64,000 bases of DNA from CAWBJP01 sp044867425 (GTDB taxonomy: Bacteria > Actinomycetota > Acidimicrobiia > IMCC26256 > BP-133), in the NCBI GenBank assembly GCA_044867425.1, contig JBIOUX010000051.1, positions 1 to 64,000 of the forward strand, read 5' to 3'. The position numbers and the translations under genes were made by a program. The notes beneath the pieces were generated by a model. The model worked only from the letters and a program-made list of their open reading frames with translations, searched no databases and was not told the origin of the DNA. How positions within the stretch are numbered: position 1 is the stretch's first letter; every line of letters starts with the position of its first letter. Below, in pieces: positions 56,101 to 63,245 of this stretch.

Positions 56101-57332
56101 TCAGCTACGCCTACGACAGCCTCGGGCGGCTCCTGCGAGCCGACGACCCTGGCAGCGGCACCACCGTCTTCGCCTGGGACCGGGTCGGCAACCTGCTCGG
56201 CGCCACCTATGACGCCGCCGACCAGCTCCTCGCCGACGCCACCGCCACCTACCGTCACGACGCCGCCGGCAATCTGACCGGCCGCATCCCAAGCGACGGG
56301 AGGGAGCCCAGCTCCTGCGACTACGACAGCCTCGGGCGCCCCGTCCACCTGACCGTCGCCGGAGACACTGTCACCTTCGCCTACGACGGCCTCGGCCGAC
56401 GGGTGACCCGCACCAACCACGCCGGGCGCATCCTCCGGGTCTTCGACGGGCCGAGCGTCGTCGCAGAACTCGACGACGGGAACCTCACCCTCGAGACCAC
56501 GGCCGGGCTCCTCGTCCTGTCCCGCCACGGCCTCTCCGGGCACCGCTACCTCCACCCCGATCCCACCACCAGCGTCGGCGAGGTCACCGACGACACCGGT
56601 TCCCTCGCCGCCCGCTTCGCCCACACCCCCTTCGGCCAGCGGGCCACCACCGAAGGCGACCCCAATGCCGCCGGGCCCCTCGGGTTCTGCGGCACCCTCG
56701 GCGTCCGAGAGGAGGCCGGCGGCCTCCTCGACATGCGGGCCCGCCTCTACGACCCCCACCTCGGCCGCTTCACCAGCCCCGACCCCTGGCCCGCCCACCT
56801 TCCCGAACCCCTGACCCTGAACCGCTACCTCTACGCACTGGGCGACCCCGTCTCCCAAGTCGACCCGTACGGACTGTTCTGCCTCACGGGCAAGAACGAC
56901 AAGGGCAAATGCCGGGGCCTCAAGGACGTCGGGAACAAGGCCGTCAAGACCGTTCGGGGCACTGCCGACTGGATCGAAGAACCGCTCGGTGTGGTGAGCG
57001 TTGTCGCCACGGGAGTCGCCGCCGTCGCCGGCGGAGTCAGCCTCGTCTGCCCGCCCTGCGTCGTGGTGAGCGGGCCCGTCGCCGGCTTCGCCGGGACGAC
57101 CGCCTATTACACCGGGATGGCCGCCACCGCCGCCACCTGCGTCGCCGACGGCCTGATCACTTTCGACTGCGCGGTGAGCTCGGTGTCAACCGGAGCCGGC
57201 TCGGGCTTCCGGCGGTTCTCCAAGACCGTCCTCGAGAAGCTCGGGTTGGAGGCTGTCACCCCCTTTGCTCGGGGCATATTCGGCATCTTCCGCGGCGGCG
57301 TCAAGACGGTCGTGGGCAGGACCCACAAATGA
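53154..57332 (+). CDS. Rhs/YD-repeat polymorphic toxin candidate with WXG-like N-terminus
   Basis: A 1392-residue protein. Residues about 45-130 are helical with a central W-G turn (ASDVWGGPFAEQL), as in WXG/LXG domains of type VII substrates. A DUF6531-like block follows (PVSVATGNCRHEAVDVAMGG, GPLGFGWSTNL, residues about 300-350), then many YD repeats to about 1150 (for example TRYGYDDAGHLASVTDPLG). The Rhs core is DMRARLYDPHLGRFTSPDPW and ends VDPYGL near 1241. The variable C-terminal 150 residues have long hydrophobic stretches and six cysteines, suggesting a membrane-active toxin. The stop overlaps the next gene (ATGA). Start 53154 has GGGAG upstream. Confidence 0.9.
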   Translation: MVQVGGGHAHVEFPRVVSGLQCWVGARWVPVRSPSVAVAAGESWMWAGRLRLASEVLDREARWLGSDVSGPFSMVVRMAASDVWGGPFAEQLQGTIRLFDRHLEPWVEHLGRFERALEDAAREAEVAARAEASGVAAPFDLEGVLARWRLWPPAPWPLDPGWAAPGGRPATFVWVYPERARQLAEGLRQVAQQLRACRNRLGNGLAPLRIDAPPCFEPLAGGAEAVAAEVDRRVAALEEADRRVAGSFGELGAGLGFPGALAPPPHTNPADPLGSAVPGASLPVGAGPGRQPTQATEADPVSVATGNCRHEAVDVAMGGRGLPTMFVRTYNSLRAGENGPLGFGWSTNLGAFLRVEEAAVAVCSGDGRDEHHRREPSGAPAAPTGSRGRLEVDGDGFVLRHDDGTVSRFDGSGRLLGMADPADNETLLDYEAGRLTRVVDPAGRETCLEHDRTGRITAMVDGLGGRFEYRYDRRGDLVGVTDASGGEWSYRYDEAHRLTAITDPEDRTVVTNVYDRAGRVVEQRDGAGSLWRYVYGSGRTVVTDPLGHKRSYQHDARFRTVSVTDPLGAITRFAWDDHDRLVAVVDPAGGRLTFAFDERGNLVEATGTGTDPVRFEWDDHDNLTAVVAATGERATLSYDEVGRPVRFVSPAAVETHWSWRPDGLLEAVTEGDGGTTRYGYDDAGHLASVTDPLGATTTVRFDRAGRPASEVHPGGAHTAFAWDAMGRLVSVTDAQGAVTHLEYDRSGLLVAVTDGLGRTTRYAYEERGLLASVTDPLGRVTTFAYDACGRLAARNDPRGVTVHYGYNPAGRLVGIEAPGLEPISFTWDPAGRLTSVADGTGTTSFDCGDAGRPVVERHDRSGIGLAHAYDRLGRRVRLELSRHGQPLAAWVYGYDPDGRLTRVVDPADGETHLAYDPAGRLAEVAHPNGVTTTWSYDLAGQPAALTVTGPAGTLSDWAVVHDADGNRTGAVRHTGARGRTDTVSYAYDSLGRLLRADDPGSGTTVFAWDRVGNLLGATYDAADQLLADATATYRHDAAGNLTGRIPSDGREPSSCDYDSLGRPVHLTVAGDTVTFAYDGLGRRVTRTNHAGRILRVFDGPSVVAELDDGNLTLETTAGLLVLSRHGLSGHRYLHPDPTTSVGEVTDDTGSLAARFAHTPFGQRATTEGDPNAAGPLGFCGTLGVREEAGGLLDMRARLYDPHLGRFTSPDPWPAHLPEPLTLNRYLYALGDPVSQVDPYGLFCLTGKNDKGKCRGLKDVGNKAVKTVRGTADWIEEPLGVVSVVATGVAAVAGGVSLVCPPCVVVSGPVAGFAGTTAYYTGMAATAATCVADGLITFDCAVSSVSTGAGSGFRRFSKTVLEKLGLEAVTPFARGIFGIFRGGVKTVVGRTHK

Positions 57333-57751
57333 AGGGCATCCTGACGCTGTTGTTCCTCGCCGTGTTCTTGTTCCTCATCGGACGGGTAGAGATCCGGCCC
57401 CGCGGCATGGACCCCGACGACCCCCTGTGGACCCGTTTCGATGAGGTCCCGAGTGCTGAAGCCTTCGGTTACATCGCCATGTTCGTCGGCGGCCTCTTCC
57501 TCGCCGCCAGCGTCGCCGGTATCGACGCCGTGTGGTTGGCAGAACCGGACGATCCGCCCATCGGCGTCCTTCTCGTCTTCCTAGGTGCCGCCGGCGTTTG
57601 GTCTTGGTTCTACGACCGCCTCTACCAGCGGCTCCGCCGGCCCCCGGCGACCTCCCGGTGGGCGCGGCGCGTCGGCGCGCTCAGCAGGGCCGGAAAGCGG
57701 GTGGGCCCAGCCATCCTCGTCGCCGGCGTCGTCATGACTATCGCCCTGTGA
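57329..57751 (+). CDS. Putative immunity protein, copy 1 (four-helix membrane protein)
   Basis: A 140-residue protein whose ATG overlaps the Rhs stop (ATGA). Four hydrophobic segments are evident: about residues 3-20, 45-68, 75-92 and 122-140. Between segments 3 and 4 is a basic block, YDRLYQRLRRPPATSRWARRVG. Translational coupling right after the toxin tip and a membrane location matching the hydrophobic toxin domain suggest an immunity role. That role is inferred; no family was recognised. Confidence 0.75.
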   Translation: MKGILTLLFLAVFLFLIGRVEIRPRGMDPDDPLWTRFDEVPSAEAFGYIAMFVGGLFLAASVAGIDAVWLAEPDDPPIGVLLVFLGAAGVWSWFYDRLYQRLRRPPATSRWARRVGALSRAGKRVGPAILVAGVVMTIAL

Positions 57752-57764
57752 GGCCAGAGCCTTG

Positions 57765-57862
57765 GCGCGGGCGAACCGGTGGCCATGGCTGCCGTCGCTC
57801 GAGGAACCTTTGGAGTATTCCGCTCCAGCGCCAAGGCGGCTGCCAGAAGGATCCGAGAATGA
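57765..57862 (+). pseudogene. Remnant of an Rhs toxin C-terminal tip before immunity copy 2
   Basis: In frame, this stretch reads AVARGTFGVFRSSAKAAARR and ends in a TGA overlapping the next ATG. It aligns with the true Rhs end (FARGIFGIFRGGVKTVVGR). It retains only the last 25 or so codons, with no toxin body, as expected for a displaced toxin tip. Confidence 0.65.
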
Positions 57863-58272
57863 GGGGGCGGCCTGATGCTGTTCTCGTCGGAGCGTTCCTG
57901 CTCCTCATCGGCTTCCTTGAGACCGCCCCTCGCCCTAAACGGCGCTGGTACGACGACACGTCGGGTGATCGGCCTGCCGGATTTCTCATGATGTTGCTGG
58001 GAGGCCTTCTCGTCGCTTTCGGCGTCGTCGCCCTTGGCGTCGACGCTCTCCTTGCCCTCGGGTTGTCCGAAGTGGACGACCCACCCGTCGGCGTCTTTCT
58101 CATGTCCATCGGCGCGGGTGCCGGATGGCTGTGGCTCTACGACCGCCAGCGACTCCGCCGTCCCGAGCCGACTTCCCGGTGGGCGCGGCTCATCGGCACG
58201 CTTGGCAGGGCCGGAAGGCGGGTGGGCCCAGCCATCTTCGTCGTCGGCGTCGTCCTGACCATCGCCCTGTGA
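57859..58272 (+). CDS. Putative immunity protein, copy 2
   Basis: A 137-residue paralogue of copy 1 with the same four-helix layout. It contains PDAVLVGAFLLLIGFLE, GFLMMLLGGLLVAFGVVALG, VDDPPVGVFLMSIGAGAGWL and the C-terminal block TSRWARLIGTLGRAGRRVGP. The C-terminal 35 residues are much more alike among copies than the first 60, suggesting the N-terminal part is the variable specificity region. AAGGA precedes the ATG, which overlaps the stop of the toxin-tip remnant. Confidence 0.75.
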   Translation: MRGRPDAVLVGAFLLLIGFLETAPRPKRRWYDDTSGDRPAGFLMMLLGGLLVAFGVVALGVDALLALGLSEVDDPPVGVFLMSIGAGAGWLWLYDRQRLRRPEPTSRWARLIGTLGRAGRRVGPAIFVVGVVLTIAL

Positions 58273-58278
58273 GGCCAA

Positions 58279-58348
58279 CACCCTGCCGTGGCATCTTGGG
58301 TCTGTTCCGCTCGGGCGCTACCGCCGCGGCACGGAGGACGCGGAATGA
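58279..58348 (+). pseudogene. Remnant of an Rhs toxin C-terminal tip before immunity copy 3
   Basis: This stretch reads PCRGILGLFRSGATAAARR, again aligning with the Rhs end, but a one-base loss near 58340 breaks the frame just before the old stop. It is the second displaced toxin tip. Confidence 0.6.
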
Positions 58349-58767
58349 GCGGCGGACTCGTGGCGATCGGCATCGGCACTTTTTTGATCTTCATGGGATT
58401 CGTTGGGACGATGCCGTGGAGCGTGCGCCCCGGGTTCCCCCGGCGCCGCTAGGCCGACGACACGTTGGGCGACGAGCCGTTCGGCTACCTCCTCATCGCC
58501 CTCGCGGGCGTCGTCGTTGCTGCCGGCGTCGCCGGCTTGACCGCCGTTTGGCTAGCGGACCCCGAAGACCCAGCCTCTCGGCGTGCTTCTCGTGTTCCTC
58601 GGCGCCGCGTCTACGACCGCCTCTACCAGCGGCTGCGGAGGCCCCAGCCGACCTCCCGGTGGGCGCGGCTCATCGGCGGCCTTGGCAGGACCGGGAAGCG
58701 CGTAGGCCCAGCCATCCTCGTCGTCGGCGTCATCCTGACCATCGCCCTTCTGAAGCCGAAGCCCTGA
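58345..58767 (+). pseudogene. Putative immunity protein, copy 3, degenerate
   Basis: The reading frame begins MSGGLVAIGIGTFLIFMGFVG, hits an in-frame TAG at 58450-58452 and resumes as GDEPFGYLLIALAGVVVAAG. Around 58565-58605 a frameshift and a small deletion remove the third helix; the shifted frame would read PLGVLLVFLGAA. The C-terminal RVGPAILVVGVILTIAL is intact. It is a decaying copy. Confidence 0.8.
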
Positions 58768-58845
58768 GCTCGCATCAGCTGGGCAATCGAAAGGGGCCAC
58801 GGGTGGCCTTACCGTTCCACACCGCGATGAACAGGCGCCCGCCGT

Positions 58846-59442
58846 TTGCCACGGCCGAGGAGACCCCCCGTTCCAGGCGTATACAGACTTGCAGGTAGCG
58901 GAGCACCTGCGTCGGCGGCCGGCTATTTCGTCGCGTCCGGATATTCTTCAAGCACGAGCGAGAAACCACAAGCCCGAGGACGACCACGCAAGTGGTCGAC
59001 CGAAGCCGAGCGGAAGCGCGCCTACCGGGAGCGGCGAGCAGCGGAGTTGGCGGAGCCGGAATCGATCCGTGCTGAGGCACAGGCCACTCGCGCCGAGGCG
59101 GCTCGGTCGCGCCGGGAGGCTGAACGGGCAAAACGGCAGACCGAGCACTGGCGAGAGCGCGCCGCCAGCGCTGAGGGGCGCCTTGAACGAGCGAGGCAGC
59201 GGATCCGGGTGGCCGAGCAGGCGGCCCAGCGGGCCCGAGCAGAGCGCAACCGAGCCCAGCGGCTTCTGAAAAGCAAGTTGCGGTGGGCCCGAGACGCGCG
59301 ACCGATGCGCAACGACCCAGACAGTCTCCTCGCCCTCATCGCCGATCTGCGCCGCGAGCTCGAGCACCAGCGCCGCCAGCGGGCGCATTCGCAGCAAGTG
59401 CTCGCCAGCCTGGATCGGACCGAAGCTCCCATCGACTGGTAG
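58846..59442 (+). CDS. Coiled-coil protein with AT-hook-like basic head
   Basis: The supported part begins near RGRPRKWSTEAERKRAYRERR (around 58970), an AT-hook-like GRP core followed by a basic region, then an Arg/Glu/Ala-rich coiled coil to about residue 150 and a short C-terminal domain (SLLALIADLRRELEHQRRQ). This type occurs on actinobacterial mobile elements and looks DNA-binding. The start is uncertain: TTG at 58846 opens the frame, but a -10-like TATTCT near 58940 suggests a later start. It is upstream of the small gene at 59595 on the same strand. Confidence 0.55.
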   Translation: MPRPRRPPVPGVYRLAGSGAPASAAGYFVASGYSSSTSEKPQARGRPRKWSTEAERKRAYRERRAAELAEPESIRAEAQATRAEAARSRREAERAKRQTEHWRERAASAEGRLERARQRIRVAEQAAQRARAERNRAQRLLKSKLRWARDARPMRNDPDSLLALIADLRRELEHQRRQRAHSQQVLASLDRTEAPIDW

Positions 59443-59594
59443 GGCGAATGCCGGGAGCTTGCCCAACTTTCTCCCGGTGGGCAACGCTCCGGGCAACAAT
59501 CTCGGCAACACCTCTCCCTCACGATGCTCGTCGTGGAGGGCAGCGGGACCGTTTGGATTCGATCCGCCGTGGGATTCGGCCGGGTGAGGCTGTG

Positions 59595-59843
59595 ATGACG
59601 CCGGCCGAGCGCAGCCTGCGGGCGCGGATGGCCGCCTACGCCCTCCACGCCCAGCGCGACTCGAGGGAGACGACACAGGCGGCCCGGGACAAGTTCTTGG
59701 CGCGCTTCGAGCGCCAGGTCGACCCCGACGGCCGCCTTCCCCGAACCGAGCGCCAGCGCCGAGCGGAGGCGGCCAAGAAGGCGTACTTCCTCGGCCTGGC
59801 GCTCAAGTCCGCCTGCGTCCGTCGGGCCCGGGCGTGCCGCTGA
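59595..59843 (+). CDS. Small conserved helical protein of actinobacterial mobile regions
   Basis: An 82-residue protein: MTPAERSLRARMAAYALHAQ, then FLARFERQVDPDGRLPRTE and AAKKAYFLGLALKSA. I recognise the pattern as a small actinobacterial hypothetical protein found near phage-like or integrative elements; its function is unknown. It is highly charged and probably all helical. It is convergent with the integrase. Confidence 0.65.
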   Translation: MTPAERSLRARMAAYALHAQRDSRETTQAARDKFLARFERQVDPDGRLPRTERQRRAEAAKKAYFLGLALKSACVRRARACR

Positions 59844-59865
59844 CGACCCGCTGACCCGGCCTCCG

Positions 59866-60801
59866 CTACAGCCGATCACCCAGCGACAGGCGGCGGTGGG
59901 CGTCGCGGGCCCGTTCGTCGGCCGCGCTCGCCGCATAACGGGAGAGCATGTCCCGGCCGCGCCACCCGGCCAGGCGCATGAGGTCGCCCTCGTTGCCGCC
60001 GGCGGCCAGCCAGGCGTGAGCAAAGGTGTGGCGAAGCTGATGGGGATGGAGGTCGACGATGCCCACTCGGTCTCCCCGCCGGCGCAGCATGGTGGCAAGG
60101 CCCGACTCGTTGAGACGCCCCCGACGCTGGATCCACCACCAGGCGAGCTCGGCATGGGGATGGCGGCGGCGGACCCGGAGGTACCGGTCGAGAGCGAGGG
60201 CGGTCTTGCGCCCGAAGGGACAGGCCCGCTCCCGGCGTCCCTTCCCGAGCACGAAGGCCACCTGCTGGTCGAGGTCGAAGTCGTCGACCCGAAGCCCGAG
60301 CAGCTCACCGCGGCGCATCCCGGTGTCGGCCAGGAGCCGGATGATGGCGGTGTCGCGGCGATCCTCGAACGCTGTCCCCTCGCAGTCCGCAAGGAGACGG
60401 CGCAGATCATCCTCGGAGAGAACCGGCACCGGTTGCTCGGGGACCTGTGGTGGTGCCATCCGGCGCATCGGGCTCTCGGCCACCTCGCCCTCGTCGACCA
60501 GGTACTTGAAGAACTGCTGGAGGGCCCGGAAGCGGTTCGAGGCCGTGGCCGGCTTCCAGCGCTCGAGGAGCATTTCCAGGTATGCCTCGACGTGCTCCCG
60601 ACGCATCCGGGCGGCGTCGGTCGGCATCCCCCGCTCGGCGAGGAAGCGCCCGAGTTGCTCCACGGCCTCCAGGTAGGTCTCGACGGTGCGAGGCGACCGG
60701 TTGGCGGCGCGCAGGTAGCGCTCGAACGACTTCGCCAGCGAACCGATGTCCCCAGGTACGCTGGATGCAGGGTCCCCGGCCGGGGCTCCGGAAGGAGACA
60801 T
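59866..60801 (-). CDS. Tyrosine recombinase/integrase of the element
   Basis: A 311-residue XerC-like integrase. The SAM-like N-terminal core-binding domain (residues about 20-105: SFERYLRAANRSPRTVETYLEAV) is followed by a catalytic domain with Arg in TGMRRGELLGLR (about 157), HxxR in HPHQLRHTFAHAWLA (about 255), Trp in LAGWRGRDML and nucleophile Tyr in SRYAASA (about 288), all intact. The ATG at 60801 has GGAG upstream and an AATATAAC promoter-like patch. It lies about 100 bases from tRNA-Pro, its presumed target. Confidence 0.9.
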   Translation of the reverse strand: MSPSGAPAGDPASSVPGDIGSLAKSFERYLRAANRSPRTVETYLEAVEQLGRFLAERGMPTDAARMRREHVEAYLEMLLERWKPATASNRFRALQQFFKYLVDEGEVAESPMRRMAPPQVPEQPVPVLSEDDLRRLLADCEGTAFEDRRDTAIIRLLADTGMRRGELLGLRVDDFDLDQQVAFVLGKGRRERACPFGRKTALALDRYLRVRRRHPHAELAWWWIQRRGRLNESGLATMLRRRGDRVGIVDLHPHQLRHTFAHAWLAAGGNEGDLMRLAGWRGRDMLSRYAASAADERARDAHRRLSLGDRL

Positions 60802-60897
60802 GTCGTCTCTCCGAGTTATATTCGTTCGACGCGCTGTGCGGCGGGGAGGCACAGCCTGAGCGTAGCAAAAGTCCTTATCAGACAACAGAAATAGGAC

Positions 60898-60934
60898 CGG
60901 GGAGTGGCGCAGTGGTAGCGCACCTGCTTTGGGG
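60898..60934 (+). repeat. Right attachment repeat within tRNA-Pro
   Basis: The first 37 bases of the intact tRNA-Pro gene, identical to 52259-52295. Crossover within or at the end of this block, in the anticodon loop, would reconstitute the tRNA gene using element-borne 5' sequence. Confidence 0.88.
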
Positions 60935-60969
60935 GCAGGCGGTCGGGGGTTCAAATCCCCCCTCCCCGA
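60898..60969 (+). tRNA. tRNA-Pro (TGG)
   Basis: A 72-nt cloverleaf: acceptor CGGGGAG/CTCCCCG, D stem GCGC/GCGC, anticodon stem CCTGC/GCAGG with loop TTTGGGG (anticodon TGG), and T stem GGGGG/CCCCC with loop TTCAAAT. The C1:G72 pair is typical of bacterial tRNA-Pro. No CCA is encoded. Confidence 0.95.
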
Positions 60970-60996
60970 CGGCAGCATGAGCATTGCAGATTTCCT

Positions 60997-61067
60997 GCGG
61001 GTGTCGTTCAAGGGTAGGACCTCAGACTTCCATTCTGACGATGCGGGTTCGAGTCCCGCCACCCGCT
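60997..61067 (+). tRNA. tRNA-Gly (TCC)
   Basis: A 71-nt cloverleaf: acceptor GCGGGTG/CACCCGC, D arm GTTC/GGAC, anticodon stem TCAGA/TCTGA with loop CTTCCAT (anticodon TCC), and T stem GCGGG/CCCGC with loop TTCGAGT. CCA is not encoded. It lies 27 bases after tRNA-Pro. Confidence 0.95.
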
Positions 61068-61068
61068 C

Positions 61069-61773
61069 TCAGCCTTCAATGCGGAACGGCTCATACTTCT
61101 TGGACAAGAACAACGCCGCCCGCGCCGTAATCGCCGTGGTGGGTATCAGATAAGCCGTGGCGTCGCCACAGACGACGAAGAGCCACTCGTAATCGGATGG
61201 GTGGAAGTCTCGGGCCACGACTTGGGACTTGTTCCCGCCGATCGTCCTGAGGTGGACGTTGTACCCATGGCCCTGCCTCATAGTCGTCGTCTTGACCTGG
61301 ACTCGTTCCAGTCGCTCACCATCGTCAATGACCAGGTCGTAGCGCTGAGTGTCGGTCAGTGGGATGGCAACGTCGACGCCGATCCGCGAGAAGTAGGCAA
61401 TCGCTGTACCGAGGCCCGCGTTGCCCTGCTTTCTCGGGTTGGCGTGCTTCCGGAAGCCGATCGCCTCGCGCAGCGGGCGCCGTTCGGGTGGTTCGGGCCG
61501 GGGCGGGCGGCTCGCCCGCTCGCGTTCCCGCCGGGCGGTGGCGGCAGCGAGAGCCTGCTCCCGGTGGGCCATGTACCACTCGTGCTGGTACGCCTTCCGG
61601 CAGGGACGGCAATAGCAATCCAGCTTCACGCGGCCGTTGGGCCGTCGTGATGTCGGGAAGTCCTCTAAGGGCTTGAGTGCTTCGCACCGCTTGCAGCGAC
61701 GGGCGAAGGGGTCGAGGGTCAATTGCGTTTCGTTGGCGCGCGGCTTGGCAACGCGTTTCCCCAGCTTGCTCAT
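61069..61773 (-). CDS. Zinc-ribbon PD-(D/E)XK endonuclease-like protein abutting tRNA-Gly
   Basis: A 234-residue protein. The N-terminal cysteine cluster CKRCEALKPLEDFPTS...CYCRPCRKAY resembles the HNH-associated zinc ribbon of homing enzymes. The C-terminal half (residues about 115-215) matches the PDDEXK_5 group: GTAIAYFSRIGVDVAIPLTD, RYDLVIDDGERLERVQVKTT (Asp...Gln-x-Lys). The stop codon is one base from the tRNA-Gly 3' end. The ATG at 61773 follows a TAGGGT -10-like box by 7 bases, so it may be leaderless. It is possibly a small selfish gene parked at the tRNA. Confidence 0.75.
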   Translation of the reverse strand: MSKLGKRVAKPRANETQLTLDPFARRCKRCEALKPLEDFPTSRRPNGRVKLDCYCRPCRKAYQHEWYMAHREQALAAATARRERERASRPPRPEPPERRPLREAIGFRKHANPRKQGNAGLGTAIAYFSRIGVDVAIPLTDTQRYDLVIDDGERLERVQVKTTTMRQGHGYNVHLRTIGGNKSQVVARDFHPSDYEWLFVVCGDATAYLIPTTAITARAALFLSKKYEPFRIEG

Positions 61774-61874
61774 GCTTCCGACCCTACCGACCAGGTACGA
61801 CAAGAACTCTGGGCTTTCGCCCGACGTTACTGAGGAGTAGGTTGGCCGCCCTCACCCCCATCAGAGAGGGCGCC

Positions 61875-63245
61875 ATGGCCGTGTCTACCGTCACCAGGAA
61901 AGTGATGCCGCCGGCGGTGTCGGGACGGCGGCCGGGCGTCGGGCACACGGTGGAGTTCCTCCGGAATCCGGTGGGCCTGCTCAAGCGGGGACTGGCCGAG
62001 CAGGGGCGGGTGTTCTCGCTGCGGCTCGGCAACCGGGACGCCGTGGTCCTCCTCGGCCCCGAGCACCACGAGTTCTTCTTCTCCGAGACCGACAAGCTGC
62101 TGTCGATCCGCACCGCCTACCCGTTCTTCATAGAGATGTTCGGGGACCGGTTCTGGTACTTCGCCGGCGACGACGAGTGGCGCCGGCAGCGGGCCCTGGT
62201 CGTTCCCCGCTTCCAGGGCCGCCAGCTCGAGGGCTACGTCCAGGCTATGGCCGTCGAGACCGATGCGCTCATGGACCACCTGGGCACCAATGGCTCGTTC
62301 GACCTCGTCCCAACCCTCGGCCCCCTGGTCATGCGGATCGCCGGCCGGGCCTTCCTGGGCGAGGAGTTCAGCGCCCGGCTGGGCGACGCTTTCTTCACCA
62401 AGTTCCGCAAGTTCTCCGGCGGTATGGAACCGGTGCTGCCCCTGTGGCTGCCCCTCCCCCGGCTCCTCCGCTCGAAGCAGGCCCGGGCCGGCCTGCACCG
62501 TACGCTGGGGGCGCTGATCGCCGAGCGCCGGCGCCGCCCGCTCGACCCGCCCGACTTCCTCCAGACCCTGGCCGAATCGCGCTACGCCGACGGCGCCGAG
62601 GTGCCCGACGAGGTCATCGTGAACCTCATCCTCCTCCTCACCTGGGCCGGACACGAGACGACGGCGGGCCACATCAGCTGGGCGCTGGCCGACCTCCTCG
62701 GACGTCCTGACTACCTGTCCGGGCTCCTGGCCCAACAGGACGAGGTGGTGGGCGGCCCCGGCAACGGAGCGGTGCCCAGCGCCGAGCAGCTCGGCCGCCT
62801 GACCCACATGGACCGGGCGCTCCACGAGACCGAGCGCCTTCACCCGGTGGCCTTCATGCTGGCCCGCACCGCCGCCGGTGCCTTCGACCACGCCGGCCAC
62901 CACATCCCCGACCGGGCCATGGTGCTCATCAGCCCCGCTGTCGCCCACCGCCTGCCCGACGTCTACCCCGAGCCCAACCGTTACCTCCCCGAGCGCCACG
63001 ACCGGGCCGGGGCGCCCTCCGGCGACGGGACGGGCGCGGCGATGGCCAAGCTCATCGGCTTCGGCGGCGGCGTCCACCGCTGCCTGGGGGTCCACTTCGC
63101 CTACCTGGAGATGAAGGTGATCCTCACCCTCCTCCTGCGCCGCTACCAGCTCCAGCTCCTGGACCCCAACCCCAAGCCAATCCCGGGGGCCAAGACCAAG
63201 TGGCCGGCCAGCCCCTGCCGGGTCGCCCACCGGCTCAGGAAGTGA
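61875..63245 (+). CDS. Cytochrome P450, CYP51/CYP-like
   Basis: A 456-residue P450 with the canonical oxygen-activation motif WAGHETTAGHISWAL (about residue 258), K-helix HETERLHP, and heme loop GFGGGVHRCLGVHFAYLEMK (Cys about 403). The FAYLEMK ending resembles CYP51-type sterol demethylases and related lipid-metabolising P450s, but substrate assignment needs phylogeny. In contrast to the P450 at 26655, all catalytic motifs are intact. GAGAGGG lies just upstream of the ATG. Confidence 0.92.
   Translation: MAVSTVTRKVMPPAVSGRRPGVGHTVEFLRNPVGLLKRGLAEQGRVFSLRLGNRDAVVLLGPEHHEFFFSETDKLLSIRTAYPFFIEMFGDRFWYFAGDDEWRRQRALVVPRFQGRQLEGYVQAMAVETDALMDHLGTNGSFDLVPTLGPLVMRIAGRAFLGEEFSARLGDAFFTKFRKFSGGMEPVLPLWLPLPRLLRSKQARAGLHRTLGALIAERRRRPLDPPDFLQTLAESRYADGAEVPDEVIVNLILLLTWAGHETTAGHISWALADLLGRPDYLSGLLAQQDEVVGGPGNGAVPSAEQLGRLTHMDRALHETERLHPVAFMLARTAAGAFDHAGHHIPDRAMVLISPAVAHRLPDVYPEPNRYLPERHDRAGAPSGDGTGAAMAKLIGFGGGVHRCLGVHFAYLEMKVILTLLLRRYQLQLLDPNPKPIPGAKTKWPASPCRVAHRLRK

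Larger units (their letters stand above)
52259..60934. mobile_element. 8.6-kb integrative element inserted at tRNA-Pro, carrying an Rhs toxin locus
   Basis: A 37-bp perfect direct repeat of the tRNA-Pro 5' half bounds the region. A complete tyrosine recombinase gene reads inward from the right end, next to the intact tRNA. Cargo: a truncated nucleotidyltransferase pair, the Rhs gene with three tandem immunity-like genes, a DNA-binding coiled-coil protein and a small conserved protein. No relaxase, replication or conjugation genes are seen, so it would be an integrative, possibly mobilisable, island or a degraded one. Confidence 0.8.

Noticed and set aside
60802..61062. N-terminal extension of the integrase frame to 61062
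   Set aside because: The extra 87 codons read through the reverse strand of tRNA-Pro and tRNA-Gly; the ATG at 60801 has a ribosome site and fits integrase length.
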